A DNA stretch of 37,005 nucleotides from Christensenella sp. UBA6406 (GCA_002438625.1 DJPS01000044.1:1-37005); one strand, 5' to 3'; shown: positions 7,131 through 16,407, numbered from the stretch's first letter. The notes: generated from the letters alone by a model not told the origin. Numbers and translations are program-made.

Positions 7131-8300
7131 TTACTTTCTAAAATCAATAGAAATTCCTATATATTGCTCTTCATTATATTTATCTACAACTTGAAGTGCA
7201 GGCATTGTTGCATTTAAAGTAAATTGTTTTTCAAATGCATCATTTGATTGATTTAATTCATTTAAAAATTCTTCTTTTGATAAAGTCTTTTTATCTTTTG
7301 CAAAATAATCAACATTTAAACGTGAATCAGTAGCAATTTTAAACCAGTCACCATTTCTATCTAATTTGAAAATTATTCCACTTTTTTCATCGTACACAAA
7401 AAGAGTTTTTCTTGCAAAATATTCAACTTCGCCTTTTGCATTTTCTTTAAAATCGTATTCATCTTCACCACTAAAATATTGAAGATTTGGGAACAACCAC
7501 TCCATTAACAAGCTAGCTTTTCCTTTTTCACTTTTCATCCAATTAAGCCTATCTTTTGCATCTTGTGAATATTCTCCGCTTAACGCATTGAAAGAGCCAT
7601 CAATAGTATCTAAATATGCATTTAATGCATCAAAACTATATAGATTATGATTTTTAAAATATTCAGTAGTCATTTTATTTACAAGATTTACAATGCCATC
7701 ATCTATTCTTAAATTACGACCACACATATAAGATATTGACATAATTTTAAACCAATAAAGTGTTACGCCTAAGCAAAGCAGTTCTTTTTCTATGTTTTTA
7801 AGCCCAATTAGTTCTATGGGCAACATTTGCATTTTTTCTCTGCCACTTAATTTGTTAAAATATTGTGCACTATTTTTAACATTATAATCGTGAACGGCAA
7901 AAATAGTGTTCCTAATTCTTTCCACCATTTCATCACTATCATAATATTCGGACTTTAATATTTTTTTAAGAGCATCACCAACCGCACTAAAAAATCTCAT
8001 TATAACATCATCATTTCCTTCTTCTTTGATGTCAATCTTTGAAAGGATAACATCTTCAAAATCTGTAACAGTTACATCTTTCTTAAATAGATGTAATGGC
8101 ACTTGCTTTACAATGCTTTCTAAAATGCTATTAATTTTTGTATATTTATCTAACTCTTCCATAGATTTTGACATTACAAGTTTAAAAGCCTTATCAAAAT
8201 CGTACCCCAACATTTCAACCATTACACACAAATGACACATTCGCCCAACTGAAACGCTTTTAAGAGCATTTTCCATTTTTTCTAATTCTTCTATTTCCAC
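7131..8300 (-). CDS. hypothetical protein, third gene of the SPFH-LRR cluster
   Basis: About 389 residues, starting at GTG 8298-8300, seven bases after an AAGGGAG Shine-Dalgarno; the frame is open further to a TTG at 8342. I do not recognise the family. The protein is soluble, largely helical in its first 270 residues and lacks a signal peptide. The C-terminal third (from about residue 280) has a LFVYDEKSGIIFKL strand-rich segment. It sits close behind the cytosolic LRR gene and reads the same way, so it is probably co-transcribed with the LRR and SPFH genes. Its promoter-proximal side contains no separate promoter that I can see. Confidence 0.7.
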   Translation of the reverse strand: MEIEELEKMENALKSVSVGRMCHLCVMVEMLGYDFDKAFKLVMSKSMEELDKYTKINSILESIVKQVPLHLFKKDVTVTDFEDVILSKIDIKEEGNDDVIMRFFSAVGDALKKILKSEYYDSDEMVERIRNTIFAVHDYNVKNSAQYFNKLSGREKMQMLPIELIGLKNIEKELLCLGVTLYWFKIMSISYMCGRNLRIDDGIVNLVNKMTTEYFKNHNLYSFDALNAYLDTIDGSFNALSGEYSQDAKDRLNWMKSEKGKASLLMEWLFPNLQYFSGEDEYDFKENAKGEVEYFARKTLFVYDEKSGIIFKLDRNGDWFKIATDSRLNVDYFAKDKKTLSKEEFLNELNQSNDAFEKQFTLNATMPALQVVDKYNEEQYIGISIDFRK

Positions 8301-8369
8301 ACCAATTTCTCCCTTTACTTCACTAAACAAAAAAGATTGCAATTAAATTAATAAATCCTTGTCCTATCC

Positions 8370-10256
8370 TTACCATTTTACAATTTCGCCCGCCTCTAAG
8401 TGCCAAAACTTTCCGTTTTCAGTTGGTTTTGTTTCGCTATAATAATACACATTAAAACTGCTTTCTTCTTGACTATAATTTACCATCCAGTTATCATCAA
8501 CTTCTTTTTTCGTGCTTTTTACATAAATTGCCTCTAACTTTTCACAGCCATCAAATAACATAAATCCTTTACATCTAAGACCTGAGCCAATTATAATCTT
8601 TTTAAGATTTTCGCATCCTTTAAAGCAAAATGAATCTATATTTTTAACACTATCAGGGACAACAATCTCTTCCACTTGATTGCAATGATAAAAAGCATAT
8701 TCACCCAAATTTACCACACCATTTTCTATCGTAATAGACTTAAATTTTCCATTTACAAAAGCATAATCGCCAATTTTTTCCGTTTCTTTTGGAATAACCA
8801 AATCCTCAATCAACTTGCCATCTATAAATAAACTTTTTGCCAAAAAAATTGGATTGCTTATGCCTATCTCATCTGTGTGTGATGCAATAAACGGAATGTT
8901 ACTCCTTGTAAAATCTATTTTACACCAATCCGCTATGCTTCCATTGTATATAACTTTATTTAAAAGTTTACAACCATTGAAAACACCATATCCAACCTTT
9001 TTCAAACTTTTAGGCAATGTAACTTGCATTAAATTTGAACAAAGCATAAAGGCAAGACCTTCAATCTCTTTAACACCTTCTTTTAGTACGATATTAACGA
9101 TTTGCTTATTGCATTGATAACCCGCATCTTCATGCACAACGCCACTCTCATCCCCTTCAACCACAGTTGACAACTCTTCAATGCTTTTCTTTTCTTCTCC
9201 GCCACCTTGATTTTCTTCTATTCCAAAGACTTTATTTGATTCAAAAAATTCGCTATCTAGTTCTAAACTAACAAGTTTGTCACAACCAGCAAAAGCATTT
9301 TCTTCTATTTTCCAAAGAGTTTGAGGAAGTTGCAGATTAGATAAATTTATACAATATGCAAACGCTTCCGCTTTAATTTGCTCTAATTTCTCTGGCAACT
9401 TAACAGTTTCCAAATTTTCACATCTTTTAAATGCACTTTTATCAATAATTTTTATATTATCTGGCAATTCAATACTTTTTAATGATGAACAATAATTAAA
9501 CGCTTCAACACCTATATAATTTATTGAATTACAAAATTTTACATTTTCAATGCTTGCACAATATTCAAATGCATTTTTTGGCACTTTTTCAAGCCCATCC
9601 ATAAAGATGACATTTTTAAATTTTGCATTAAAGCCATCAATGCTTGCTTCAGTTATATCTTTACTTACCATTAAAGTTGAAAAGGTGTTATCTGTAAAGA
9701 ATGCTGTTTTATCAAACCAAACTTTAAATATCCCAACATCTTTACCAAACTTTGTGCCGTTAAAGGCACAAGAATAAATCATTTTAACTTTGTTTGGAAT
9801 AGAAACATTTTTCAATTCATAGCAATCTCTAAATGCGGATTTATTTATAATTCGCACTTTTTTGGGAATATTAATTTCTTTCAATTTAGTACAACTATAA
9901 AAACAATATTCAGGAATTTCATCTATATTTTCGCTTAGGACAACACTTTCTAAGCTAGCACAATTACTAAATGCATATGCCCCTATTCTTGTTACACTAT
10001 TTGGGATAACAATGCTCTTTAAACTTTTGCACCATGTGAATGCATAATCCTCAATGACTGTTACAGTGTTTGGGATGATAATCTCTTCTATTTTAGTTTT
10101 GTAATCAAATGCATTACGACCTACAACTTTAACCCCCACAGGAATTTCTACACGACCGCAATCGGCATTATCCAATCCATCCAAAGTGAATAAATTCTTT
10201 TGTATAAAATTACTTTCTTCTCCAAATTCACCAAACTCATTTATTTCTTTCCCCAC
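8370..10256 (-). CDS. cytosolic BspA-type leucine-rich-repeat protein
   Basis: 628 residues with a GTG start nine bases after AAGGGGG. Repeated units of the Treponema/BspA LRR_5 type run from about residue 35 to 600 (for example NAFDYKTKIEEIIIPNTVTV and YAFSNCASLESVVLSENI). A non-repeat acidic insert interrupts them near 345-385. The end has the YYYSETKPTENGKFWH signature found at the C-terminus of many such gut-bacterial proteins. There is no signal peptide or membrane anchor, so it is predicted to be intracellular, unlike surface BspA proteins. It probably mediates protein-protein interaction. It lies between an SPFH/zinc-ribbon gene and an unknown gene in one orientation. Confidence 0.85.
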   Translation of the reverse strand: MGKEINEFGEFGEESNFIQKNLFTLDGLDNADCGRVEIPVGVKVVGRNAFDYKTKIEEIIIPNTVTVIEDYAFTWCKSLKSIVIPNSVTRIGAYAFSNCASLESVVLSENIDEIPEYCFYSCTKLKEINIPKKVRIINKSAFRDCYELKNVSIPNKVKMIYSCAFNGTKFGKDVGIFKVWFDKTAFFTDNTFSTLMVSKDITEASIDGFNAKFKNVIFMDGLEKVPKNAFEYCASIENVKFCNSINYIGVEAFNYCSSLKSIELPDNIKIIDKSAFKRCENLETVKLPEKLEQIKAEAFAYCINLSNLQLPQTLWKIEENAFAGCDKLVSLELDSEFFESNKVFGIEENQGGGEEKKSIEELSTVVEGDESGVVHEDAGYQCNKQIVNIVLKEGVKEIEGLAFMLCSNLMQVTLPKSLKKVGYGVFNGCKLLNKVIYNGSIADWCKIDFTRSNIPFIASHTDEIGISNPIFLAKSLFIDGKLIEDLVIPKETEKIGDYAFVNGKFKSITIENGVVNLGEYAFYHCNQVEEIVVPDSVKNIDSFCFKGCENLKKIIIGSGLRCKGFMLFDGCEKLEAIYVKSTKKEVDDNWMVNYSQEESSFNVYYYSETKPTENGKFWHLEAGEIVKW

Positions 10257-10274
10257 TTTTAATCCCCCTTTTGA

Positions 10275-10292
10275 TTCAATAAATTTATTGAA
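10275..10292. repeat. perfect 18-base palindrome between SPFH and LRR genes
   Basis: TTCAATAAATTTATTGAA is a perfect inverted repeat in the 75-base gap between two co-directional genes. It is AT-only at its centre and lacks a U-run, so it is a weak hairpin or a possible operator. It may be chance in AT-rich DNA. Confidence 0.4.
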
Positions 10293-10331
10293 ATAATTAA
10301 CTTATCTTTTCATATATTTAATTTCTATTTT

Positions 10332-11708
10332 TTATAAATCGTGCTTTAAATCTCCATTGCCACAATAAGGGCAAAAACTTGCATATATTGGCACTTGTCT
10401 ATTGCATTTTGTGCATATCTTATAGCCTGTTGACTTGCCATAAAGTGTGTTATATGCATTGCCAGCAACTTCTCCGCCCATTGTTTCGTTTGCCATATCA
10501 TACATTGATTCACTATCAGCATCATTGTTTGGCACAATATCTCCAAATCCGCCAAAACAATTTGAATTATGATTATTTTCATTATAATCATTACAGCTTA
10601 AATTTGCATCATTAATTTTCACACCCAAATTTATGTCGCTTTCATTTAAATGATTAGATTGATTTATATCAATTTCACCATTTCGCAACACATCTCCGCC
10701 ATTTTCTTTGTTATGAATATCATTAAAAATTTGATTATTTTCCATTAAATTAATTCCGTCACATATTTCACCAAATCGGTTTGTTGTGAAGTTTCTAACA
10801 TTTTGATTTTGTGCCACCATTCCCCCTTCATCTATGGCATCCATTCTCAATTCGCTGTTCTTGTCTTGCGATTTCGTCATATACTTTTCTGCTACACTGC
10901 CTTGCAACTGCTCTGCACTTCTTTCAAAAGTAATGCCTGATTTAACCCCATCGCTATTCATCATTATATCAAAATCTTGCATATTTGAATGCACCTGAAA
11001 AGATAGCCTTCTATTGTCCGTAATTTCCCTAACTAACTCATCACTCATTATAACATCATCCAAATCGGTTTCAACAATGTTTATGCCCATTGGCGTAAAT
11101 CTATCACACAATAAATTATGCAATTCATCATTAAAGCCCCTTGTATAACACATAAAATCATCAATATTATAACATTGTCTTTTTAAAAATTTGCGTACAT
11201 CAATTTGAATCCATTTTATAATTGCATTTAAAACTCTTTTGCTTGGAATGTGGGGGCGGTCGTAAAGCAGACTTTTAAAAAATTTGCCCGCATCATCTAT
11301 GCTTAAATTAACTTTCATTGATAAACAAATCTTTTGTTTGCCATAAGTTTTATCTTTTACGACAAATTTATCTATATCAAACTCTATCCATTTATTATTT
11401 TTGCTTGCGAACCAAATGTTGGCAAAGAAATAGCCTGGAATATAATTTCTTTTATTCGGTTTGTTAAAATTTCCTTTCTTGTAAAGCATTGGCAAGGAAT
11501 TTCCATTTAATTGATATTGCCCAGCATTAAGCGTTTCACACGGCTTGTTTCTATAACAAAATGTGCAAGTGCAATTCTCGGGCACTTCTAAGTTAGTGTT
11601 TAAATATATTTTTTTGCCACTTTTTTTATGCTTTACACAAAAATACTTTTGCAAATCATTTTCTTTTACTCTTATAGTTTTAGAAAACAACCTCCCCCAA
11701 ATGCCCAT
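10332..11708 (-). CDS. SPFH-domain protein with C-terminal zinc ribbon
   Basis: 458 residues. The N-terminal 250 residues resemble the SPFH/band-7 'virion core protein' family: a GQYQLNGNSLPMLYK strand, a domain with FDIDKFVVKDKTYGK, and MGINIVETDLDDVIMSDEL near 207-226. Four Cys at 46, 48, 51 and 57 form a possible metal site. An Asn-rich low-complexity region (about 260-425) precedes a C-terminal zinc ribbon with C432, C435, C446 and C449 (CTKC and CPYC). SPFH proteins oligomerise on membranes as scaffolds; this one has no transmembrane segment. It is first in a leftward cluster with an LRR protein and an unknown protein, and divergent from a PRC-barrel-like gene. Confidence 0.8.
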   Translation of the reverse strand: MGIWGRLFSKTIRVKENDLQKYFCVKHKKSGKKIYLNTNLEVPENCTCTFCYRNKPCETLNAGQYQLNGNSLPMLYKKGNFNKPNKRNYIPGYFFANIWFASKNNKWIEFDIDKFVVKDKTYGKQKICLSMKVNLSIDDAGKFFKSLLYDRPHIPSKRVLNAIIKWIQIDVRKFLKRQCYNIDDFMCYTRGFNDELHNLLCDRFTPMGINIVETDLDDVIMSDELVREITDNRRLSFQVHSNMQDFDIMMNSDGVKSGITFERSAEQLQGSVAEKYMTKSQDKNSELRMDAIDEGGMVAQNQNVRNFTTNRFGEICDGINLMENNQIFNDIHNKENGGDVLRNGEIDINQSNHLNESDINLGVKINDANLSCNDYNENNHNSNCFGGFGDIVPNNDADSESMYDMANETMGGEVAGNAYNTLYGKSTGYKICTKCNRQVPIYASFCPYCGNGDLKHDL

Positions 11709-11794
11709 AATAATTACAACTTCCCTTTTTTAAATTTAAAATCTTTCGCCCTTTTTAGCAAAATTTGAAAATAACACAAATTAAAAACTAAAAA

Positions 11795-11822
11795 TTGCAT
11801 ACTTTAATTACTTAACTATTAT
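11795..11822 (+). promoter_or_regulatory. promoter of the PRC-barrel-like gene
   Basis: TTGCAT (11795-11800), a 16-base spacer and TATTAT (11817-11822), followed by a leader of about 80 bases that contains a hairpin and AAGGAG ahead of the start at 11908. Confidence 0.6.
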
Positions 11823-11845
11823 ATATAAATATAAGCAAATAATCA

Positions 11846-11879
11846 AGTTAAAAACGCTTTTAGCGAAAAAATTTTAACT
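11846..11879 (+). repeat. nested inverted repeat in the 5' leader
   Basis: An outer stem AGTTAAAA (11846-11853)/TTTTAACT (11872-11879) encloses an inner CGCT-TTT-AGCG stem-loop (11855-11865). It lies between the promoter and the ribosome-binding site of the 11908 gene. It could act as an operator, an mRNA-stability structure or a translation-control element. Function unknown. Confidence 0.5.
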
Positions 11880-11907
11880 TAAAAAGATAATAAGGAGTTT
11901 TTATTTT

Positions 11908-13137
11908 ATGAAATTTTCGGACATACTATCTAAAAATGTTATCAGTCTATACGATGGAAGCAATGAAGGAATAATAATTTCAGGATATTTTGATAAGTAC
12001 CTAAAAAAGTTGATTGCGTTAGAAATTGCAAGCAATGATGATTTTTATAATGAAAGCGATAGCGACAATGACAAAGCAATAAACAACACACAAGCAAACA
12101 CAAATGCAAATCAGGCAAATGAGCAAATTTTAGCAGACGAATTCATTTTATATGTAAAAAATATTTATTCTATTGGACAAGATGCCATAACAATAAAGAA
12201 CAATGCAAATTTAGAGCTTAAAATGACTGCGGACAATCTTATAAAATTTTCGCCCATAAATTGCCAAGCATTCTCCACAAACGGCAAACTGCTAGGGCGA
12301 ATTACAGATATTAAAATGGATGATAAGTTCAACATTGTATCTTATTTATTTGCGGACAACACATGCTTGGAAGCAAATAAAATTGCATCACACTCAAAAG
12401 GCACAATAATTTTTTATGATGAAGATTTTAAAACAAAGGTGGACAAACTTCGCCCAAACGGCAAAGCTCAAATACGCACAAAAAATGCAATAGTTTTAAA
12501 AGCGGGCACCCTACCCAAAACTTACATATTACCAACAACAACGCCCGTAAAAGAAATGGCAACTGCTCAACCACAAATGGTGGTAAACGATTTTGATAAA
12601 AACAATACAAATATGGATAAAAATCTTAATACAACTCAAATCAATACAACTATAAGCGAAAATGGAAACATAGAAGAAAAGGAAGAAAGCAAACCAAAAT
12701 CTGCCCGCAAATTTTTCACCCTACTTTTTAAGGGCAAACATAGCGATGAAAACAACACAAACACTTTGCAAAAATTTGAAGATGATGCAACCATAGAAAA
12801 AGGGGGAAATAAAGTCAATTCAACTTTATCAGATAGCAGTCAGCAAATACAACGCACAGCAACAAATCCACAAAACCCTATCAACAATAATGAACAATTT
12901 ATAAACTTAAACGCAACAACTGCAAATAGTTTGCAAATGCAACGCCCTTTAACAAACGCAAACATTCAACGCTTAACAGCAAATAGCAACCTATTAATTG
13001 GCAAAAAAATCACACGCACCATTGCCACACAAAATGGTGAACTTATAGGCAAAAAAGGCAATTTGGTAACAAATAAAACAATTTATCTTGCAACTGCTCA
13101 CCAAAAATTGCGTGAATTAGTTTTATATTGTGAATAA
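11908..13137 (+). CDS. PRC-barrel-like multidomain protein
   Basis: 409 residues. The N-terminus (MKFSDILSKNVISL, then VKNIYSIGQDAITI at about 86-99) resembles YlmC/YmxH-type PRC-barrel proteins. A second PRC-like unit (about 121-165, QAFSTNGKLLGRITDIKMDD) and a third, C-terminal unit (about 362-405, IGKKITRTIATQNGELIGK) follow a long Asn/Thr/Gln-rich linker (215-355). PRC-barrels bind proteins, RNA or metabolites and often act as scaffolds. There is no signal peptide or membrane segment. It has its own promoter at 11795-11822 and a bidirectional terminator at 13218-13260. It is divergent from the SPFH gene, which hints at a shared process but does not prove it. Confidence 0.65.
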   Translation: MKFSDILSKNVISLYDGSNEGIIISGYFDKYLKKLIALEIASNDDFYNESDSDNDKAINNTQANTNANQANEQILADEFILYVKNIYSIGQDAITIKNNANLELKMTADNLIKFSPINCQAFSTNGKLLGRITDIKMDDKFNIVSYLFADNTCLEANKIASHSKGTIIFYDEDFKTKVDKLRPNGKAQIRTKNAIVLKAGTLPKTYILPTTTPVKEMATAQPQMVVNDFDKNNTNMDKNLNTTQINTTISENGNIEEKEESKPKSARKFFTLLFKGKHSDENNTNTLQKFEDDATIEKGGNKVNSTLSDSSQQIQRTATNPQNPINNNEQFINLNATTANSLQMQRPLTNANIQRLTANSNLLIGKKITRTIATQNGELIGKKGNLVTNKTIYLATAHQKLRELVLYCE

Positions 13138-13217
13138 TCTCTTTTAAATTAAATCTTCTTTTCCACTTTATCCACACTTTTCTACTTTAAAAATTTCATA
13201 AACTAATCCCCTTTAAA

Positions 13218-13260
13218 CAAAAAATGCTAAAAAGCATTAAAACTTTTCAGCATTTTTCTT
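13218..13260. terminator. bidirectional Rho-independent terminator
   Basis: AAATGCTAAAAAG (13222-13234) pairs with CTTTTCAGCATTT (13243-13255) around AATTAAAA-like bases, with T-rich flanks on both sides. It lies between convergent genes ending at 13137 (+) and 13346 (-). The stem is fully paired (one G-U) on the minus strand and has one A-C mismatch on the plus strand. Confidence 0.75.
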
Positions 13261-13345
13261 TTATAACCTTTTTAAAATCACCGCACTAAATTTTAATAAG
13301 ATAATTTATTTTAAATTATTTGCCTTAAAGCCCACTGCTTTCATT

Positions 13346-14059
13346 TTAACCAACCAAAGCCCATAAATCAGTTTTAGTTGCAAGTTTATTAACTTGTTCT
13401 TGTGCTGTTTTACTTTCAACATCAGACCAATCAGTTACAGCAGATGCTTGAATTGCTTCAATTCTGAAAGATACAGTAAATGATGAGTTTTGGAAAGCAT
13501 CTACATTAGGCATTGTAATTGTTCCATCAAGAACTGATTTCGTGCCTTTTTCACCACTTGTAAATTTACCAGCATAGTAATAATAATCACCGCCATCTGT
13601 TGGCTTAAACCATTCTCTTGCATTACTTTCACCTTGCTTAAACACACCCTTTACAGAATCACTTGAACCAAAAATTTGGTCTAAAAATGAATTTATAAAC
13701 GCTGTTTTCTTTTCGGCTGTTGCCACAGTTCCATCTTCACCACTAAAAATTATTGTTGGTTTAATTCTTAAAAATGATGCAACTGATTTATCTTTTAATG
13801 CTATTGAACCTGTCATTTTTATTTTGCTCCCTTCAAATAAATCACTAGTGTTATCATATGTAAACTTACCCTCTGTTGTACCTACACCATCTTTAACTTC
13901 TATTTTTAACGAACCAATAGTGAAATCTTGACCTCCAACATCAGTCTTACTTGCTAAAATTGCAAATGTTACGCCAAAACTTGCAGCGATAACAATAAAC
14001 AATGCAATCATTGCAACTGACAAAATTCTTCTTTTTCCGTTTTGTAATGAACGTTTCAT
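13346..14059 (-). CDS. TasA/CalY-like secreted matrix protein
   Basis: 237 residues. A basic N-terminus and long hydrophobic segment (about 11-34, ending VTFAILASKT) are followed by a mature domain starting near VGGQDFTIGSLKIEV. This layout matches the TasA/CalY (camelysin) family, whose members are exported via SipW-type signal peptidases and form fibres or surface layers. The WFKPTDGGDYYYYAGKF block and the late strand SFTVSFRIEAIQA are common in clostridial members. No sipW-like signal peptidase gene lies nearby. A consensus-like promoter (14266-14294) precedes it by about 200 bases, and a bidirectional terminator follows. Confidence 0.75.
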   Translation of the reverse strand: MKRSLQNGKRRILSVAMIALFIVIAASFGVTFAILASKTDVGGQDFTIGSLKIEVKDGVGTTEGKFTYDNTSDLFEGSKIKMTGSIALKDKSVASFLRIKPTIIFSGEDGTVATAEKKTAFINSFLDQIFGSSDSVKGVFKQGESNAREWFKPTDGGDYYYYAGKFTSGEKGTKSVLDGTITMPNVDAFQNSSFTVSFRIEAIQASAVTDWSDVESKTAQEQVNKLATKTDLWALVG

Positions 14060-14265
14060 TTTATTTACCCCTTTTTCTAAAAAATTAAAATATTTTATGC
14101 ACTTGTAAAATTATTCACCTTAATTTCACTTGCGTATAAACATTGCAAAATCTAAAATTGCATAATAATGTTATTGTTGTTTTATAAGTTGCTAAATTTA
14201 AACATATTGCGGTTATATGTTCAAAAATTATTTACTTAAAACTAATTTCTACATTTTGCAATTAA

Positions 14266-14294
14266 AATATACCATAAATATTGAAAAAAGTCAA
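14266..14294 (-). promoter_or_regulatory. promoter candidate for the TasA/CalY-like gene
   Basis: On the minus strand TTGACT (14289-14294), a 17-base spacer and TATATT (14266-14271). The implied leader of about 200 bases contains a small AACATA/TATGTT hairpin and AAAGGGG before the ATG. The rest of the 14060-14462 gene-free stretch is AT-rich apart from the next gene's terminator. Confidence 0.6.
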
Positions 14295-14361
14295 ACAAAT
14301 AAGCATTATTTATTAAATTAAAAAGTTTTTTGTTAATTTCAAAGTTTTGTACAACAAAACA

Positions 14362-14397
14362 CAAAAAAGGGTAAATTGTTAATTGTAACAATCTACC
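14362..14397 (-). terminator. Rho-independent terminator of the 14463-14822 gene
   Basis: On the minus strand GGTAGATTGTTA (14386-14397) pairs with TAACAATTTACC (14370-14381), with one G-U pair and a 4-base loop, followed by CTTTTTTGTGTTTT. Confidence 0.8.
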
Positions 14398-14462
14398 TAA
14401 CTAATTTAATTTATTAATATTGCATTGCATCGTGTGATTAGAACATTTATTGTTTGGTTTAT

Positions 14463-14822
14463 CTAACTTACACAATGTTCTTTTATGTATCTTACTTTTA
14501 AATCATTATATTTATCTGCAAGTTTTAGCATATAAGCCATTTTCTTTTCTTCATCTAGCGCATTATAAATATTATCATCAACCAAGTCTTTTAAAATTTT
14601 AGGTGAATCATAATCCGCATCTAATAATGCCTTAACCTTTTCATATAATTCATTATCATCATTTTTTAGTGTTATAACTTGAAAATCGTTTTTATATAAA
14701 TTTTTATAAACAGCAAATGAAGACACTTGCTTCTTTGTTCTCTTTTCCTTTTCAGTACTTACCCCGTTTAATCTTTTTTTAGCGGCAAGAGCCATTTTTC
14801 TTAAAACTGAATTATCGTTCAT
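14463..14822 (-). CDS. hypothetical small protein
   Basis: 119 residues, soluble and highly charged. The Lys-rich N-terminal half (RKMALAAKKRL, KEKRTKKQ) is followed by a predicted helical C-terminus ending in EHCVS. There is no signal peptide. I do not recognise the family. AAAGGGG lies 9 bases upstream of the ATG and a good terminator follows, so it is likely a real single-gene unit. The region between it and serS (14823-15150) is AT-rich; it holds a TTGACA at 15083-15088 without a well-spaced -10, and no T-box is visible. Confidence 0.65.
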   Translation of the reverse strand: MNDNSVLRKMALAAKKRLNGVSTEKEKRTKKQVSSFAVYKNLYKNDFQVITLKNDDNELYEKVKALLDADYDSPKILKDLVDDNIYNALDEEKKMAYMLKLADKYNDLKVRYIKEHCVS

Positions 14823-15150
14823 CTTTAAATCCCCTTTACTTTTGTGTTTTTTTATTACATTATAATTTTACTTTAACTTTAAAATTTTAGCAAATTTTTT
14901 AACTGTCTTAATTTGTCTAAAAAACACTAAGAATGAAAACAAATGGCAGAATTTGAACATTTTGGTAAATTTAATAATTTCACACCATTTTAATTAAATA
15001 GATTCAATTTGTATTTATTAATTTAAGCATTTAAGAAAAATTATTCTTTATTCTTATGATTTTTAAAAGATAGCCAAATCACTTGACAAAATTTAATTAA
15101 AATGGCAAAATTATTATATAGAAAAAAGTAAAAAGGACAAAATTAAAAGA

Positions 15151-16407
15151 ATGTTAAGTATTGATTATATTAAGAAAAATGCCGAAAAGGTGCAAAAAGG
15201 TGCAGATGACAAGTTGATAAAAGTTGACATTGCACATTTGCTTGAAATAGATGAAAAGATGCGTAAAGACTTAAAAGAGATTGAGGAGTTGAACGCACAA
15301 AGAAATAGCATTTCTAAATCTAAAGAAATAAGCAACGAAGAAAAGGCGGAAAAAGTTAAATCTCTTAAATCAACATTAAAAGATTTAGAAGAAAATTATA
15401 ATGCATTAAAGGTGGAATTTGATGCACTTATGGCAGTTGTGCCATCTGTTCCGCTTGATTGCGTTCCACTTGGAAAAGATGAAAATGACAATGTTGAAAT
15501 CCGTAAAGTTGGTGAATTACCTAAATTTGATTTTGAGCCAAAAGACCACTTTACACTTATGCAAAATTTAAATATGATAGAAACGACTAATGCAGTAAAA
15601 TTTGCAGGTTCTCGTGCTTATGCACTTAAAAATGATGGTTTGAAGTTGGAAATGGCAATAATGCAATATGCTATTGATAAACTTTATAGCAAAGGTTACG
15701 AACCACATAGCGTGCCTGTTATGGTTAAAAGTGAAGCAATGTATGGAACTGGTTATTTCCCTCTTGGCGAAGAACAAGCATATAAGATAACGGAAGACAA
15801 CTTATATCTTGTTGGGACAAGTGAAGTTTCTCTTGTTTCTTTACACGCAAACGAAGTTGTAGATAATGCAAAGTTGCCAATTAGAATGGCAGGCATTTCA
15901 ACTTGTTTTAGGCGTGAGGCAGGTTCTGCGGGCAGAGATGTTTACGGGCTTTATAGAGTTCACCAATTCCAAAAAGTTGAACAAGTTGTAATTTGTAAAG
16001 CGGATGATGAAGAAATGACACGCTTACACGAGGAAATTTTGCACAATAGTGAAGAAATTTTGCAAGACTTAAAAATTCCTTATCACGTTGTTTTGTGTTG
16101 CACTGGCGAACTTGGCATTGGGCAAGTTAAGAAATATGATATTGAATCTTGGATGCCAAGCAGAAATGCTTATTGCGAAACACACTCTGCAAGTGAATTT
16201 AGAGATTTCCAAGCAAGAAGAAGCAATATAAAATATAGAGATGAAAATGGCAAGTTGACTTATTGTTACACTTTAAATAACACGGCTGCCGCATCTCCAA
16301 GAATTTTAATTCCTATTATAGAGCTTTATCAACAAGCAGATGGCACAATTTTAATTCCAGAAGTTTTGCGTCCTTATATGAATGGAAGAATGTATATAGG
16401 AAAATAA
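15151..16407 (+). CDS. serS: seryl-tRNA synthetase
   Basis: 418 residues, the usual length. The enzyme charges tRNA-Ser (and tRNA-Sec where present) with serine. The N-terminal coiled-coil arm that grips the tRNA long variable arm spans about 30-98. The class II catalytic domain shows LVGTSEVSLVSLH (221-232), motif 2 as FRREAGSAGRDVYGLYRVHQ (253-272) and motif 3 around PRILIPIIELYQQADG (383-398). In motif 3 the common NGSGLA stretch is replaced by NNTAAAS (376-382), a variant that I believe also occurs in a separate SerRS clade. The start ATG is preceded by AAAAAGGAC. The transcript ends at a GC-rich hairpin at 16525-16546. Confidence 0.97.
   Translation: MLSIDYIKKNAEKVQKGADDKLIKVDIAHLLEIDEKMRKDLKEIEELNAQRNSISKSKEISNEEKAEKVKSLKSTLKDLEENYNALKVEFDALMAVVPSVPLDCVPLGKDENDNVEIRKVGELPKFDFEPKDHFTLMQNLNMIETTNAVKFAGSRAYALKNDGLKLEMAIMQYAIDKLYSKGYEPHSVPVMVKSEAMYGTGYFPLGEEQAYKITEDNLYLVGTSEVSLVSLHANEVVDNAKLPIRMAGISTCFRREAGSAGRDVYGLYRVHQFQKVEQVVICKADDEEMTRLHEEILHNSEEILQDLKIPYHVVLCCTGELGIGQVKKYDIESWMPSRNAYCETHSASEFRDFQARRSNIKYRDENGKLTYCYTLNNTAAASPRILIPIIELYQQADGTILIPEVLRPYMNGRMYIGK

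Noticed and set aside
7131..11708. Prophage origin for the SPFH ('virion core') and LRR genes
   Set aside because: No integrase, portal, terminase, capsid or tail genes nearby; the family name reflects a historical annotation.
14823..15150. T-box riboswitch upstream of serS
   Set aside because: No T-box core sequence, no specifier hairpin or terminator; only AT-rich DNA with a TTGACA lacking a properly spaced -10.
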